Shown in pieces: positions 35,542-44,182 of a DNA stretch of 64,000 bases (the stretch's first letter is position 1; each line of letters starts with the position of its first letter). The notes under the pieces are model-generated. The model saw nothing but the letters and a program-made list of their open reading frames with translations. It searched no databases and had not been told where the DNA came from. Source of the DNA: Streptomyces sp. SAI-135 (GTDB lineage: Bacteria > Actinomycetota > Actinomycetes > Streptomycetales > Streptomycetaceae); contig NZ_JARXYP010000002.1 of assembly GCF_029893805.1 (NCBI RefSeq), positions 1 through 64,000 on the forward strand. The letters are read 5' to 3'. The translations under genes were made by a program, and so were the position numbers.

Positions 35542-37241
35542 GCGGGCACCTTCGGGTCGGTCATGGCCGGGTCGGGTGGAGGCGGCGAGCCGTCGGCAGG
35601 GGGCCGCTCCGAGCCGTTCGGCCGGCCCAGCGCCGTGGCCAGGCGGCCGCGGAACCACCGGTCGGCCAGACCGGCGTTCAGCCACAGCGCGCCGCTCTTG
35701 GCGGGGATGGTCCTGCCCTGCCAGGCGGCCTGCCCGGCCTGGGCGATGAGGCGGTCCCCGAGCCGGCCGACCAGTTCGTGCACGCTCTGCTGCCAGACAG
35801 TGCGCTGCTCGAACGGGTCACCGGCGTCCGCCAGGCCGGCAAGCCAGGCACGGTAGGGGTTCTCCAGGGCGGCGAAGCCCAGGTCCCGGGCCGCCGCCCG
35901 GGCCCCCTCTCCCTCGGATCCGGCCGCGCGGGACAGGTCGGTGGCCAGGTCCCCCATAACGCGCACCGCCTGGTCGGCGTCCTCGGCGGCGCCGATCGCC
36001 TGGCGGGCATAGGTGCGCTCCTGGCGGTGCAGCAGCAGCACCGGCATCGCCAGATGGTCATCCACCAACTCGTCGATCACGGACTGCTGGGTCCCGTACG
36101 AGGCGCCGATCACGCGGGCCCTGATGAGGAAGTCACGCGGCAACTCCCCCTCGGTGACCAGCCGGGCGATCCACTCCAGCACCCCGGGCCGCAGATACGC
36201 AGCCGCCTCTGCGCCCTGGCCCGCTTCCGCGCGGTCGGCGACCAGCGAGGCCACCCCCCGCCAGGCCGAGCGGGCCGGATCATGCTCGCGGGGCAGATAG
36301 ACGGGCGACTGGCGCAGCTTCTTCTCCTGCGCCTGACTGCGCCGCCAGGCGGTCATCGGCTCCCGCCGGTGCATGTTGCGCGAGGCGAGCGGATCCCCGT
36401 AGCCGAGCACGACCCCGGTGACGCCGTCGGGGTCGTAGTGCAGGCGCAGCCGGCGCGACTGCCACGTGTACAGGTCGCGCAGCCCGGTGGGCGTGCGCTC
36501 GCCGCCTGACGGCCCGCACGGCTCGCGCCGCCAGGCCGGCCGGTCACCTGCCGGGAACTCCAGGGTGTCGGTGTCGGCCGCGATCAGATTCAGCAGCAGC
36601 GTCTCGCGCAGGCTGTCGCCTTCCGCGAAGACGGCGCCGAGACCGCCCGCCCAGCCGGTGCCCAGCGGATACACCTTGCCGCCCTTGACCCGGTCGTCCC
36701 CGACCGCACCGGACTTGATGCCCGAGGTGTCGTAGGCGTGCGCGTGTACCACCCAGCGGGCCGCCTCGGCAAAGGTCAGACGCTCCACCGTCGGCATCCG
36801 CGCGGTGAAGAACGGCTCCCCGTTGGGCACATCGGCCACGATCCGGTTGAGGGAGAACACCTCGTCCTTCGCCGTCCGCAGCCCGGCCGTCTGCAAGAAC
36901 GGGGCGAGTGGGTCCAGGAGGTTGAAACGCTCACGGTGCGCATCCAGATACGCGTCCACCGCGGTGAAACACTGCGGGTCGGCCCACAAGTCGGCCCAGT
37001 CCTCCAGATCGTCCGGGCCATCGAGGGCGTCATGGGCGATGGCCAGCAGCAGGCGTATCAGCGCGAACTCCTGCGTCGGCAGATCCCCGACGATGCGGCG
37101 CACCGCGCCGGCCTGAGCGAACACCTGCCGCAGCGACAACTGCACCTGCCGGCCGTCATCGGTGAGGACGTCGATCCACGGCCGGCTCGTCAGATCGAAT
37201 AACGGAACACCGGCCGTGCCCTCCCCCGGCGGTTCAGCCAC
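35538..37241 (-). CDS. cas8e: Cas8e (CasA/Cse1) large Cascade subunit
   Basis: A 567-residue Cse1, which recognises the PAM and recruits Cas3. It has FDLTSRPWIDVLTDDGRQVQLSLRQVFAQAG at the N-terminus, FALIRLLLAIAHDA, the segment RFNLLDPLAPFLQTAGL, and the central loop region SGIKSGAVGDDRVKGGKVYPLGTGW. The start is taken as GTG 37241, six bases after GGAGG, rather than ATG 37259, because the ribosome site sits inside what was once the cas3 tail (a retained duplicate, see repeats at 37239 and 37927). That puts GTG in the old cas3 stop overlap GTGGCTGA. Insertion of 0.7 kb now separates it from cas3. Confidence 0.94.
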   Translation of the reverse strand: MAEPPGEGTAGVPLFDLTSRPWIDVLTDDGRQVQLSLRQVFAQAGAVRRIVGDLPTQEFALIRLLLAIAHDALDGPDDLEDWADLWADPQCFTAVDAYLDAHRERFNLLDPLAPFLQTAGLRTAKDEVFSLNRIVADVPNGEPFFTARMPTVERLTFAEAARWVVHAHAYDTSGIKSGAVGDDRVKGGKVYPLGTGWAGGLGAVFAEGDSLRETLLLNLIAADTDTLEFPAGDRPAWRREPCGPSGGERTPTGLRDLYTWQSRRLRLHYDPDGVTGVVLGYGDPLASRNMHRREPMTAWRRSQAQEKKLRQSPVYLPREHDPARSAWRGVASLVADRAEAGQGAEAAAYLRPGVLEWIARLVTEGELPRDFLIRARVIGASYGTQQSVIDELVDDHLAMPVLLLHRQERTYARQAIGAAEDADQAVRVMGDLATDLSRAAGSEGEGARAAARDLGFAALENPYRAWLAGLADAGDPFEQRTVWQQSVHELVGRLGDRLIAQAGQAAWQGRTIPAKSGALWLNAGLADRWFRGRLATALGRPNGSERPPADGSPPPPDPAMTDPKVPA

Positions 37242-37305
37242 GGGCCACCTCCAAGCCATCAGTTGGGCTGTAACGGAGGTGGAAGCCTGCCAGAGGGGTC
37301 TGACA
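37239..37305. repeat. 67-bp direct repeat copy A: duplicated cas3 tail carrying the cas8e ribosome site
   Basis: This segment matches 37927-37993 with about six differences and no gaps. On the minus strand it still reads CQTPLAGFHLRYSPTDGLEV and then a stop at 37234-37236, a near copy of the real cas3 C-terminus. The GGAGG site and GTG start of cas8e lie within it or at its edge. Together with copy B it frames the 0.7-kb insert between cas3 and cas8e. Confidence 0.9.
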
Positions 37306-37473
37306 TCCGTGCCGAGCAGACGAATCGGCTACATCAGCCGTGTCATCAAATGTCCTCGATGGACTCTGACCGCCCCTCACGCACGGGTCCATGACCAGGC
37401 AGGTTGTTCCAACGCGGGCTTTGGAGTACCGCATGGAGTCTCCAATCCTCTAGAGTGCGCTCACTCATTCAGC

Positions 37474-37508
37474 AACAGTCTGAAGGAAGTAGGGAGTTGG
37501 AGAAGGTT
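37474..37508 (+). promoter_or_regulatory. Partial protospacer for the mini-CRISPR, overlapping the start of the small gene
   Basis: Bases 37477-37487 (AGTCTGAAGGA) are identical to the first 11 bases of the mini-CRISPR spacer at 37830; two more matches follow at positions 13-14, then similarity fades (about 17 of 32 overall). The three bases before it are AAC, which occupy the PAM position and share AA with known I-E PAMs. The full 32-base site ends in the TTG that may start the small membrane-protein gene. A Cascade loaded with this crRNA would be expected to bind through its seed without a full match, blocking transcription. Confidence 0.7.
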
Positions 37509-37725
37509 GAATGGTTGGATTCGGTGGATCCTGGTGACAACCGCTGTTGTCGTGATCTTCTGGTTAGGCCTCATGCTGGGCCGCTGCCTCCCGTTGGGAG
37601 GTGCCGAAGACGAAACCGCCAGATGGAGCGTGGCCACAGCTCTAGCGGGCTCGATCTCGGCTGTAGCGGGTCTGCCTCTGGCCCGGTGGGCTGAGGGAAG
37701 CCGTTGGCCGTCGAAAGACGCCTGA
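37507..37725 (+). CDS. Small two-helix membrane protein inside the cas operon insert; candidate guarded toxin
   Basis: From TTG 37507 the frame gives 72 residues with two hydrophobic helices, WIRWILVTTAVVVIFWLGLMLG (residues 4-25) and WSVATALAGSISAVAGLPLA (about 42-61), joined by a polar GGAEDETAR loop and ending basic. GGGAG and GGAGAAGG lie just upstream. The frame is open further 5', so the start is uncertain; a tiny out-of-frame ORF (ATG 37511, 8 codons) also fits the ribosome site. It runs opposite to the cas genes, in the same direction as the mini-CRISPR 77 bases downstream. Small two-helix membrane proteins are often toxic when overproduced; that role here is inference. Confidence 0.55.
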   Translation: MNGWIRWILVTTAVVVIFWLGLMLGRCLPLGGAEDETARWSVATALAGSISAVAGLPLARWAEGSRWPSKDA

Positions 37726-37802
37726 ACCAGTCTGTGCACCGTGCATGCGTACGCCAAGGCCGAGCCGAAACGCTCAGATGCGCTTCACGTACCATGCGAT
37801 CG

Positions 37803-37890
37803 CTGCTCCCCGAATGCGGGGATGGTCCCAGTCTGAAGGACGTGCTGGGCGAGACGTTCCACTGCTCCCCGCGCCAGCGGGGATACCCAC
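37803..37890 (+). CRISPR. Mini-CRISPR: two degenerate repeats and one spacer within the cas operon
   Basis: Repeat 1 (37803-37829, CTGCTCCCCGAATGCGGGG then ATGGTCCC) is 2 bp short of the array repeat but keeps a CCCCG/CGGGG hairpin and the exact handle ATGGTCCC. Repeat 2 (37862-37890) keeps a perfect CCCCGC/GCGGGG hairpin for Cas6e but its last eight bases are altered (ATACCCAC). The 32-base spacer between is of normal length. So one correctly processed crRNA can be made, and only one. A TACCAT at 37790-37795 could be its -10 box. The array lies 20 bases past the cas3 stop, transcribed toward it. Confidence 0.85.
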
Positions 37891-37909
37891 ATCACCAGGG
37901 CCCGCGTTG

Positions 37910-40837
37910 TCACTTCCGCTGCTCTGCACGGGTCACCTCCAAGCCATCAGCAGGACTGTATCGGAGGTGGAAGCCTGCCAGAGAGGTCTGACAATCCTCA
38001 TCGAGCGCCAGAATCAGCTGGCCGGCAAGCCACGTGCTGTCCTTGCGCTGCCAGGCAGACACATGCAGCTGCTTCAGCTCCGCTATCGCGGCATCCAGGG
38101 TCTGTGCGTAGGAGAACTGCAGCGGCAAGCGCAGCCCGCAGCTCGCCGCCGCGCGGCCCGCGAACGGGGCGGGCACCTGATCCTGTGGCAGCTCAAGTCC
38201 CCCGCGTTGCCGCCCCTTCTCATCCGTGCCCAGCCACGGCAGGGTCACCAGAGCGCCGTCCGCGCGCCGCTGTACGACCACCACCTCCAGGGTTTCCCGG
38301 CTGTCACGGACCTGGGCGCGGCCGGCTCGGGTGTCGTCGGCGTCGCCCACTCCGGCAGCCACCCATCCGAACAACGGCCGTCCGGGCCGGCCCACTTCCC
38401 CGAGACGGAACACGGCCGCCCGCTCCGACTGGTCGGCCCTGTGCCGCTCGAACCGTCCTCTCGCCTCCTCCAGCGCCGTCTCCCACTCCTTGGGCACTGC
38501 CGGTGTCTGGCTGTAGGCGCCCTGTACGAGTGGGCTGATGTCCGCCGGCAGCCGCACCGGGCGACGTGGTCCGTCAAGGGGGGGCAGCAGCACCGCGGCT
38601 GACCGCAGCAGTGCATACGCCCCGTACACCGCGACGGATCCCCGCACCGGGACCGGAACCTGCGCCTGCCAGTCCATTCCGGTCAGCAGACACCGGGCCT
38701 GGCGCAGCCGTTCGGGCCGCTGTTCCTGTCGCTTGCCGCGCTGGTGCCGGTGTAGCCGGCCCATGCGCTGCAGCAGCAGGTCGACCGGGCACACATCGCT
38801 GACCAGCAGGTCGAAGTCCACGTCCAGGGACTGCTCGGCCACCTGGCTGGCCACCACGATGTGCCGGCCTGTGGGCCGGCCCTCCGCCTTGTCCGGGGGG
38901 CCGAAGCGTTGCAGCAGGTCGCGGTCCTTTGCCGCCCGGTCCAGGTCAACGAAGCACGAGTGGGCCACCGTGACCTCGTCGTCGTCGAATCTGCTGCGCA
39001 GCACGCGGACGGTCTCCAGTACCCGCTTGACCGTATTGCGGACCACGAGGACACAGCCCCCGTCCACCAGTTCCCGCTCAAGCCGCTCGGCCAGCACCTG
39101 CGTGCCGTCGGCCAGCTGCTCGACCTGCACGTCCGTGCTGCGGGCCGAGGCCTGCGGGCACCGCACCACCGGCACGCCGCCCGGTGCCACCGCCGTCAGC
39201 AGCGGATAGGCGCCTTCGCCTTCCGGCACCCCAGCTTCCACGCCCGCACCGGAGGCACCCGCATAGGCGTTCACGAGTTCGCGGCGGCGCCCGGCGGGCA
39301 GCGTCGCGGACAGCACGACGACCGGCACCCCGTAGGCGCCCAGCCAGGCCAGGACCCGGTCCAGGTAGACATTCATGTACGTGTCGTAGGCGTGCGCCTC
39401 GTCGATCACCACGACCTTGCCCGCCACCGCCAGGTGACGCAGAGCCAGGTGCCGGCTCTTCAGCCCCGCAAACAGCAGCTGATCGACCGTGCCGGCCACG
39501 AATGACGCCAGCATCGCCCGCTTACGGCCCCGCAGCCAGGCGTGAGCCACCAGCTCGGCCCCCGCCCGCTGCGACTCCTGCCCCCCGGGCCGGGTTGCCG
39601 GGATCTCGGCGTCCACCTCGACTGCCCTAACGTGCCCGCCGCGGGCGAGCAGGGGGGCGAAGTCCTCGTTGAGAGCCGCCTTGGAATGGGCGAGGTGCAC
39701 GGAGTGACGAGGACCTCCGTCGGCGGGCAGCCTCTTCAGCCACTCCAAAAGCCGCGGGAACATCGCATTGCCCGTCGCCATCGTCGGCAGCGCGAAGAAC
39801 ACACCACCCGCGCCCGAGCGCGCCGCGAACACCTCAGCCACGGCGAGCGCGGCCTCGGTCTTGCCCTCTCCCATCGGGGCTTCGATGACCATCAACCCCG
39901 GTACGTCCATATCCCGGGCCAGCTGAACCGCGGCTTCCTGCACCGGACGCACCGTCGCCCCGGCCGGCAGACCGAACCGCGAGGCGAACAACTCCTGCAC
40001 CGAACCGACCGGCTCCTTTGCCCGCCACGGCGCGGGAAGGTCCAGTCCACGCCACGCCGCCGCCAGACGCTCCTCACCCCCGGCAGAGCCCGTATCCGGG
40101 ACGTACGGGAAAAGATCCGGGTTGCTGGCAATCCAGTCGGCCACAATCACCACCGCCGTCAGCAACACCTGCGCCGGCTGCGGCAGCTTCACCGCCCGCC
40201 ACGCCTCCAACCGCTCCCACACGCCAAAGCGCTTCGCGCAGGCGTCCAGGAACTCCGTCTGCACCTGCCGCCACACCCCGGTACTGCGGCCAGGCGTACG
40301 CAGCAACTCCTCATGCTCGTACAAGGCCTTGATCTGCCCACTGTCCGGCGGCACACCATGATGCCCACCCACCACCACCACGAACTGGCCCACCTGCCGG
40401 GCCGGCCAACCGTGTCGTTCCTGCAGCCACTCCCCCAGCAGCACCTGGCCAGCCAGCCCATGCGGCGCCAGCCGCCGATCCGGCCCCATCGCCTGCCGAG
40501 AACGCATCTCCAGGCCCTGCTCACGCATCCCATCGGCAAGCTGCTCCACCTGACAGGCAAAAGCAGGAGTGGCCTTGCCGACGTCGTGCACCCCCGCAAG
40601 CCACAACGCAAGCCTGCGCCCATCCGCCTCACCACCGGGCAACACCCCGGCAATCAGCGCCCGCACACCAGCGGGCAGCCACTCATCCCACAGGAACCCG
40701 GCAACAGCCGCACTGTCCTCCATATGCCGCCACAACGGCATCCACCCATCGCCATCACGATCATGCTTCGCCCACACCGACCGCGCCGGCACCCCCAACA
40801 ACGACAACAGACCGCAACCGGCTTCCCCACTCGTCAT
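37910..40837 (-). CDS. cas3: Cas3 nuclease-helicase
   Basis: A 975-residue Cas3 that nicks and degrades DNA marked by Cascade. The N-terminal HD nuclease has H38 (WRHMEDSAAV), H84-D85 (VHDVGKATPAFA), HGLAGQ and GGHHGVPP. The SF2 helicase follows with EAPMGEGKTEAAL near residue 322, VVVIDEAHAYDTYM near 480, VVVLSATLPAG, and C-terminal helicase motifs QVAEQSLDVDFDLLVSDVCPVDLLLQRMGRLHRH. All key residues look intact. ATG 40837 is chosen over the TTG two codons earlier. The last 24 codons occur again before cas8e, showing that the 3' end was duplicated when the insert arrived. Confidence 0.95.
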   Translation of the reverse strand: MTSGEAGCGLLSLLGVPARSVWAKHDRDGDGWMPLWRHMEDSAAVAGFLWDEWLPAGVRALIAGVLPGGEADGRRLALWLAGVHDVGKATPAFACQVEQLADGMREQGLEMRSRQAMGPDRRLAPHGLAGQVLLGEWLQERHGWPARQVGQFVVVVGGHHGVPPDSGQIKALYEHEELLRTPGRSTGVWRQVQTEFLDACAKRFGVWERLEAWRAVKLPQPAQVLLTAVVIVADWIASNPDLFPYVPDTGSAGGEERLAAAWRGLDLPAPWRAKEPVGSVQELFASRFGLPAGATVRPVQEAAVQLARDMDVPGLMVIEAPMGEGKTEAALAVAEVFAARSGAGGVFFALPTMATGNAMFPRLLEWLKRLPADGGPRHSVHLAHSKAALNEDFAPLLARGGHVRAVEVDAEIPATRPGGQESQRAGAELVAHAWLRGRKRAMLASFVAGTVDQLLFAGLKSRHLALRHLAVAGKVVVIDEAHAYDTYMNVYLDRVLAWLGAYGVPVVVLSATLPAGRRRELVNAYAGASGAGVEAGVPEGEGAYPLLTAVAPGGVPVVRCPQASARSTDVQVEQLADGTQVLAERLERELVDGGCVLVVRNTVKRVLETVRVLRSRFDDDEVTVAHSCFVDLDRAAKDRDLLQRFGPPDKAEGRPTGRHIVVASQVAEQSLDVDFDLLVSDVCPVDLLLQRMGRLHRHQRGKRQEQRPERLRQARCLLTGMDWQAQVPVPVRGSVAVYGAYALLRSAAVLLPPLDGPRRPVRLPADISPLVQGAYSQTPAVPKEWETALEEARGRFERHRADQSERAAVFRLGEVGRPGRPLFGWVAAGVGDADDTRAGRAQVRDSRETLEVVVVQRRADGALVTLPWLGTDEKGRQRGGLELPQDQVPAPFAGRAAASCGLRLPLQFSYAQTLDAAIAELKQLHVSAWQRKDSTWLAGQLILALDEDCQTSLAGFHLRYSPADGLEVTRAEQRK
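37927..37993. repeat. 67-bp direct repeat copy B: the current cas3 C-terminal codons
   Basis: Copy B encodes CQTSLAGFHLRYSPADGLEV near the end of intact Cas3. Copy A (37239-37305) is 688 bp away in the same orientation. The two differ at about six of 67 positions, mostly silent or conservative in the coding frame, so the duplication is not recent and both copies evolved under or from coding constraint. Confidence 0.9.
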
Positions 40838-40925
40838 GCACAATGCCTACCGGGAAACGAGCCCCCTAACAGGCCAAACAAACGAACACGTCTCTCACAG
40901 GCCGATCCAGACACAACACCCAGCC
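40838..40925 (+). promoter_or_regulatory. Short divergent region between cas3 and array 2 (leader and cas promoter)
   Basis: This 88-base interval is A-rich for this genome (AACAGGCCAAACAAACGAAC, CAGACACAACACC). It must hold both the leader of array 2, transcribed rightward, and the leftward promoter of cas3. No clear -35/-10 boxes could be assigned. Confidence 0.5.
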
Positions 40926-43900
40926 CTGCACCCCGCACGCGCGGGGATGGTCCCCCGGAGCTCCTCCTCCTCCTCGGCGTCCGTTCCGGCTGCTCCCCGC
41001 ACGCGCGGGGATGGTCCCCGCACGTCATAAAGGCCATGCACGACTGGAGGCTGCTCCCCGCACGCGCGGGGATGATCCCTGCGCGTGGATTCCGAGCGAC
41101 TCCATCAGCGCCCTGCTCCCCACACACGCGGGGATAGTCCCAACATGTACATGGCGCGCGCCGAGTTCACGACCTGCTCCCCGCACCCGCGGGGATAGCC
41201 CCGGCGGCGTACGCCTCGCGAAGGTGATGCGGTTCTGCTCCCCGCACGCGCGGGGATAGCCCCTCGATGAACTTCGTCGGCGCCAGGAAGGTGCCCTGCT
41301 CCCCGCACCCGCGGGGAGGGTCCCCAGCCGGTCTGTTCCTGCATCAGTTCGTGGATCTGCTCCCCGCACGCGCAGGGATGGTCCCGGCAAGCCCTCGTGG
41401 GACTGCTCAGGGTTCATCTGCTCCTCGCACGCGCGGGGATGGTCCCGAGCAGACCACCGTGGGTCGGAAGACCTTCACCTGCGCCCCGCACCCGTGAGGA
41501 TGGTCCCTACGGGCTCACCTTCACCGCGCTTGCCGCACGCTGCTCCCCGTACGCACGGGGATGGTCCCGACTACACGGCGCTGTTCGCGGAAGAATGCGT
41601 CTGCTCCCCGCACGCGCGGGGATACTTGCGTCGGAAGCCCCCGCTGCCACCCTTGGGGTGGCTGCTCCCCGCACACGCGAGGGATGGTCCCGAGAAGTGG
41701 CACGATCCGGATTACACACCGCCGTGCTCCCCGTACCCGCGGGGATGGTCCCAGCGGCCTCAACTCCGAAGGCGCTGGCCAGCGGTGCTCCCCGCGCCTG
41801 CGGGGATGGTCCCCGGCTGCCCCACCTGACGGACTCCCTGACCATGTGCTCCCCGAACCCGCGGGGATGGTCCCACCCGTACGGCACTGCACCTGATCCT
41901 GCACGCGGTGCTCCCCGCACCCGCGAGGATGGTCCCGGGGGACCCTGTGCCGGTCATCCATTCTCCCCGCACCCCCGGGGGATGTTCCCCAGCCTGGCCC
42001 GCCGTGTGGCCGCGCTGGAGAAGTGCTCCCCGCACCCGCGGGGATGGTCCCCTGCCTGCCCGGGCGGAGGTGCCGGTGCCCATGTGCTCCCCGCAGCCGC
42101 GAGGATGGTCCCTCGCGTGGACCCGCGCCGTTGTCGAGGCGCACGTGCTCCCCGCACCCGCGGGGATGGTCCCGGGCCCTCCGGGCTCATCGCGCACGAC
42201 CCTCGGTGCTCCCCGCACCCGCGGGGATGGTCCCTCGGCGATCCTGCCAGGCAGTTCCAGGAGGCTGTGCTCCCCGCACGCGCGGGGATGATCCCGAGTC
42301 CGTGGCGGACACCGAGCGGTGGCGCAGCTGCTCCCCGCACCGCGCGGGGATGGTTCCCGTTCTTGGGGAAGACGTGCCCGGGCACGTCGTTGCTCCCGGC
42401 ACGCGCAGGGATGGCCCTCACAACGAGTACAAGGTGCGCGTCCACGGAGGCCTGCTCCCGCATGCGCAGGGATGGTCCCCGCGGCACGCCGGTAAGTTCG
42501 GTGTAGTCGGTCTGCTCCCCGATGCGCGCGGATGGTCCCAGGACGCCGTCCTCTGTCGGGGAGATCGTCGCCTGCTCCCCGCACGCGCGGGGATGGCCCC
42601 CAGACCAAGCGGTGGGCCCACATGATGGACCTCTGCTCCCTGCACGCGCGGGGATGGTCTCGTCTCGCGGTTCTCGCCGGTGCCGTGCATGACCTGCTAC
42701 CCGCACCCGCGGGGATGATCCCTTCGACACCTCGTTCGCGGCCGGCGGGATGTTGTGCTCCCCGCACCCGCGGGGATGGTCCCACCGCGAACAATGGCGG
42801 CGCCGGTGGCGCCAAGTGCTCCCCGCACCCGCGGGGATGGTCCCGTCGCTCCGATCCACGGCGTCTACGGCTGTCCGTGTTCCCCGCACCTGCGGGGATG
42901 GTCCCGAGGCCATGGACCACGCCGAATACCTGGAGTTGTGCTTCCCGCACCCGCGGGGATGGTCCCCAGGGCTGTCGTTCGGTGCCGCCGGAGCGGGTGT
43001 GCTCCCCGCATCCGCGGGGATGGTCCCTTCGACGTCATCAACCCACAGGTGATGACCGTGTGCTCCCTGCACCCGCGGGGATGGTCCCTGGGGGTGGTGC
43101 TCACCGCCGAACATGTCGGTGTGCTCCTCGCACCCGCGGGGATGGTCCCCCACGCGGGCTGACCGCGCCGGCGTCGTACGCGTGCTCCCCGCACCCGCGG
43201 GGATGGCCCCGAGTACTCGACGCAGTGGCGTAAGGCCGGGCTGTGCTCCCCGCACCCGCGGGAACGATCCCCCCGACGCTCCCGTGCGGAGCGAGGTCCA
43301 TCTCTGCTCCCCGCACGCGCGGAGATGATCCAACCATGGAAGCCTGGATCCCTGAGCAAAACGACTGCTCCCCGCACGCGCGGGGATGATCCCTGCGCCC
43401 GGTACGGGGTGAGGGTGTGGTCCCCTTGCTCCCCGCACACCCGGGGATGGTCCCGCCCACGACGAGACCGAGCAGACCGAGAAGAACTGCTCCCCGCACA
43501 GGCGGGGATGATCCCTGCGCGTGGATCCCGAGTGGTTCCATCAGCGCCTGCTCCCGCACGCACAGGGATGGTCCCGCGCAGCTAGACAGCGTCGGCTCCG
43601 GCGGCATCTGCCCCCGCACGCGCGGGGATGGTCCCGACTACACCGTGCTGTTCGCGGAAGAGTGCGTCTGCTCCCCGCGCGCGGGGATGGTCCCGTGTTG
43701 ATGGCCTGTGCCGTGATGACAGCGTTGCTGCTCCACGCACCTGCGTGGATGGCCCCACCGGGACCAGGCCCGCACCTTCGCGGAACAACTGCTCCCCACA
43801 CACGCGAGGATGGTGCCCATGCCTCGCCAGCTGTCACCGCGGAGGCTTCGTGCTCCTTCAACTCGCGGGGATGGTCCCGCCTTCTGCTACGGCAGAATGT

Positions 43901-44182
43901 GGCTGGTCATCTGCTCCCCGCATGCGCGGAGATGGTCCCCTGCCGCAGAGGCGGCAGATGGGAGTACGCGGCTGCTCCCCGCACGCGCGGGGATGGTCCC
44001 TTCGCGAAGACTCCCGTCAACGCCGTCACCAACTGCTCCCCGCATGCGCGGGGATGCCCCGGGAGGGATGAGCAGCCGCCCGTGCTCCCCCGCTGCTCCC
44101 CGCACATGCGGGAATGGTCCCGACAAGCTGTGGCTGGGCACCGGCAACAACGTCTGCTCCCCCGCGCGCTGTCCCTCCGCCG
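40926..44182 (+). CRISPR. CRISPR array 2, type I-E, about 54 repeats
   Basis: A 29-bp repeat in crRNA sense (C/G-TGCTCCCCGCAC then G/C-CGCGGGG and ATGGTCCC) recurs every 61 bp with 32-33-bp spacers; I count about 54 copies, the last (44154) cut short. Two versions alternate in blocks: CTGCTCC...ACGCGCGGGG at about 40926-41680, 42327-42640 and 43302-44154, and GTGCTCC...ACCCGCGGGG at about 41724-42240 and 42753-43270. Many copies carry changes (42388, 42449, 42509, 43727, 43849). Two pairs of spacers are near-identical. The array is divergent from cas3 and has the leader end at 40926. Confidence 0.96.

Noticed and set aside
37803..37890. Mini-CRISPR as a chance GC palindrome or terminator pair
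   Set aside because: Both copies match the array repeat over most of 29 bases including the ATGGTCCC handle in copy 1, are separated by exactly 32 bases, and the spacer seed matches a site nearby; chance hairpins would not do this.
39542..41137. 531-residue plus-strand frame opposite the 5' half of cas3 and running into array 2
   Set aside because: His/Arg/Pro-rich antisense of cas3; runs into CRISPR repeats.
41397..43563. Long open frames on both strands through CRISPR array 2, with Pro/Arg-rich repeats
   Set aside because: They follow the 61-bp repeat period and GC content; the repeated PRTRGDGP-like units are translated CRISPR repeats, not proteins.
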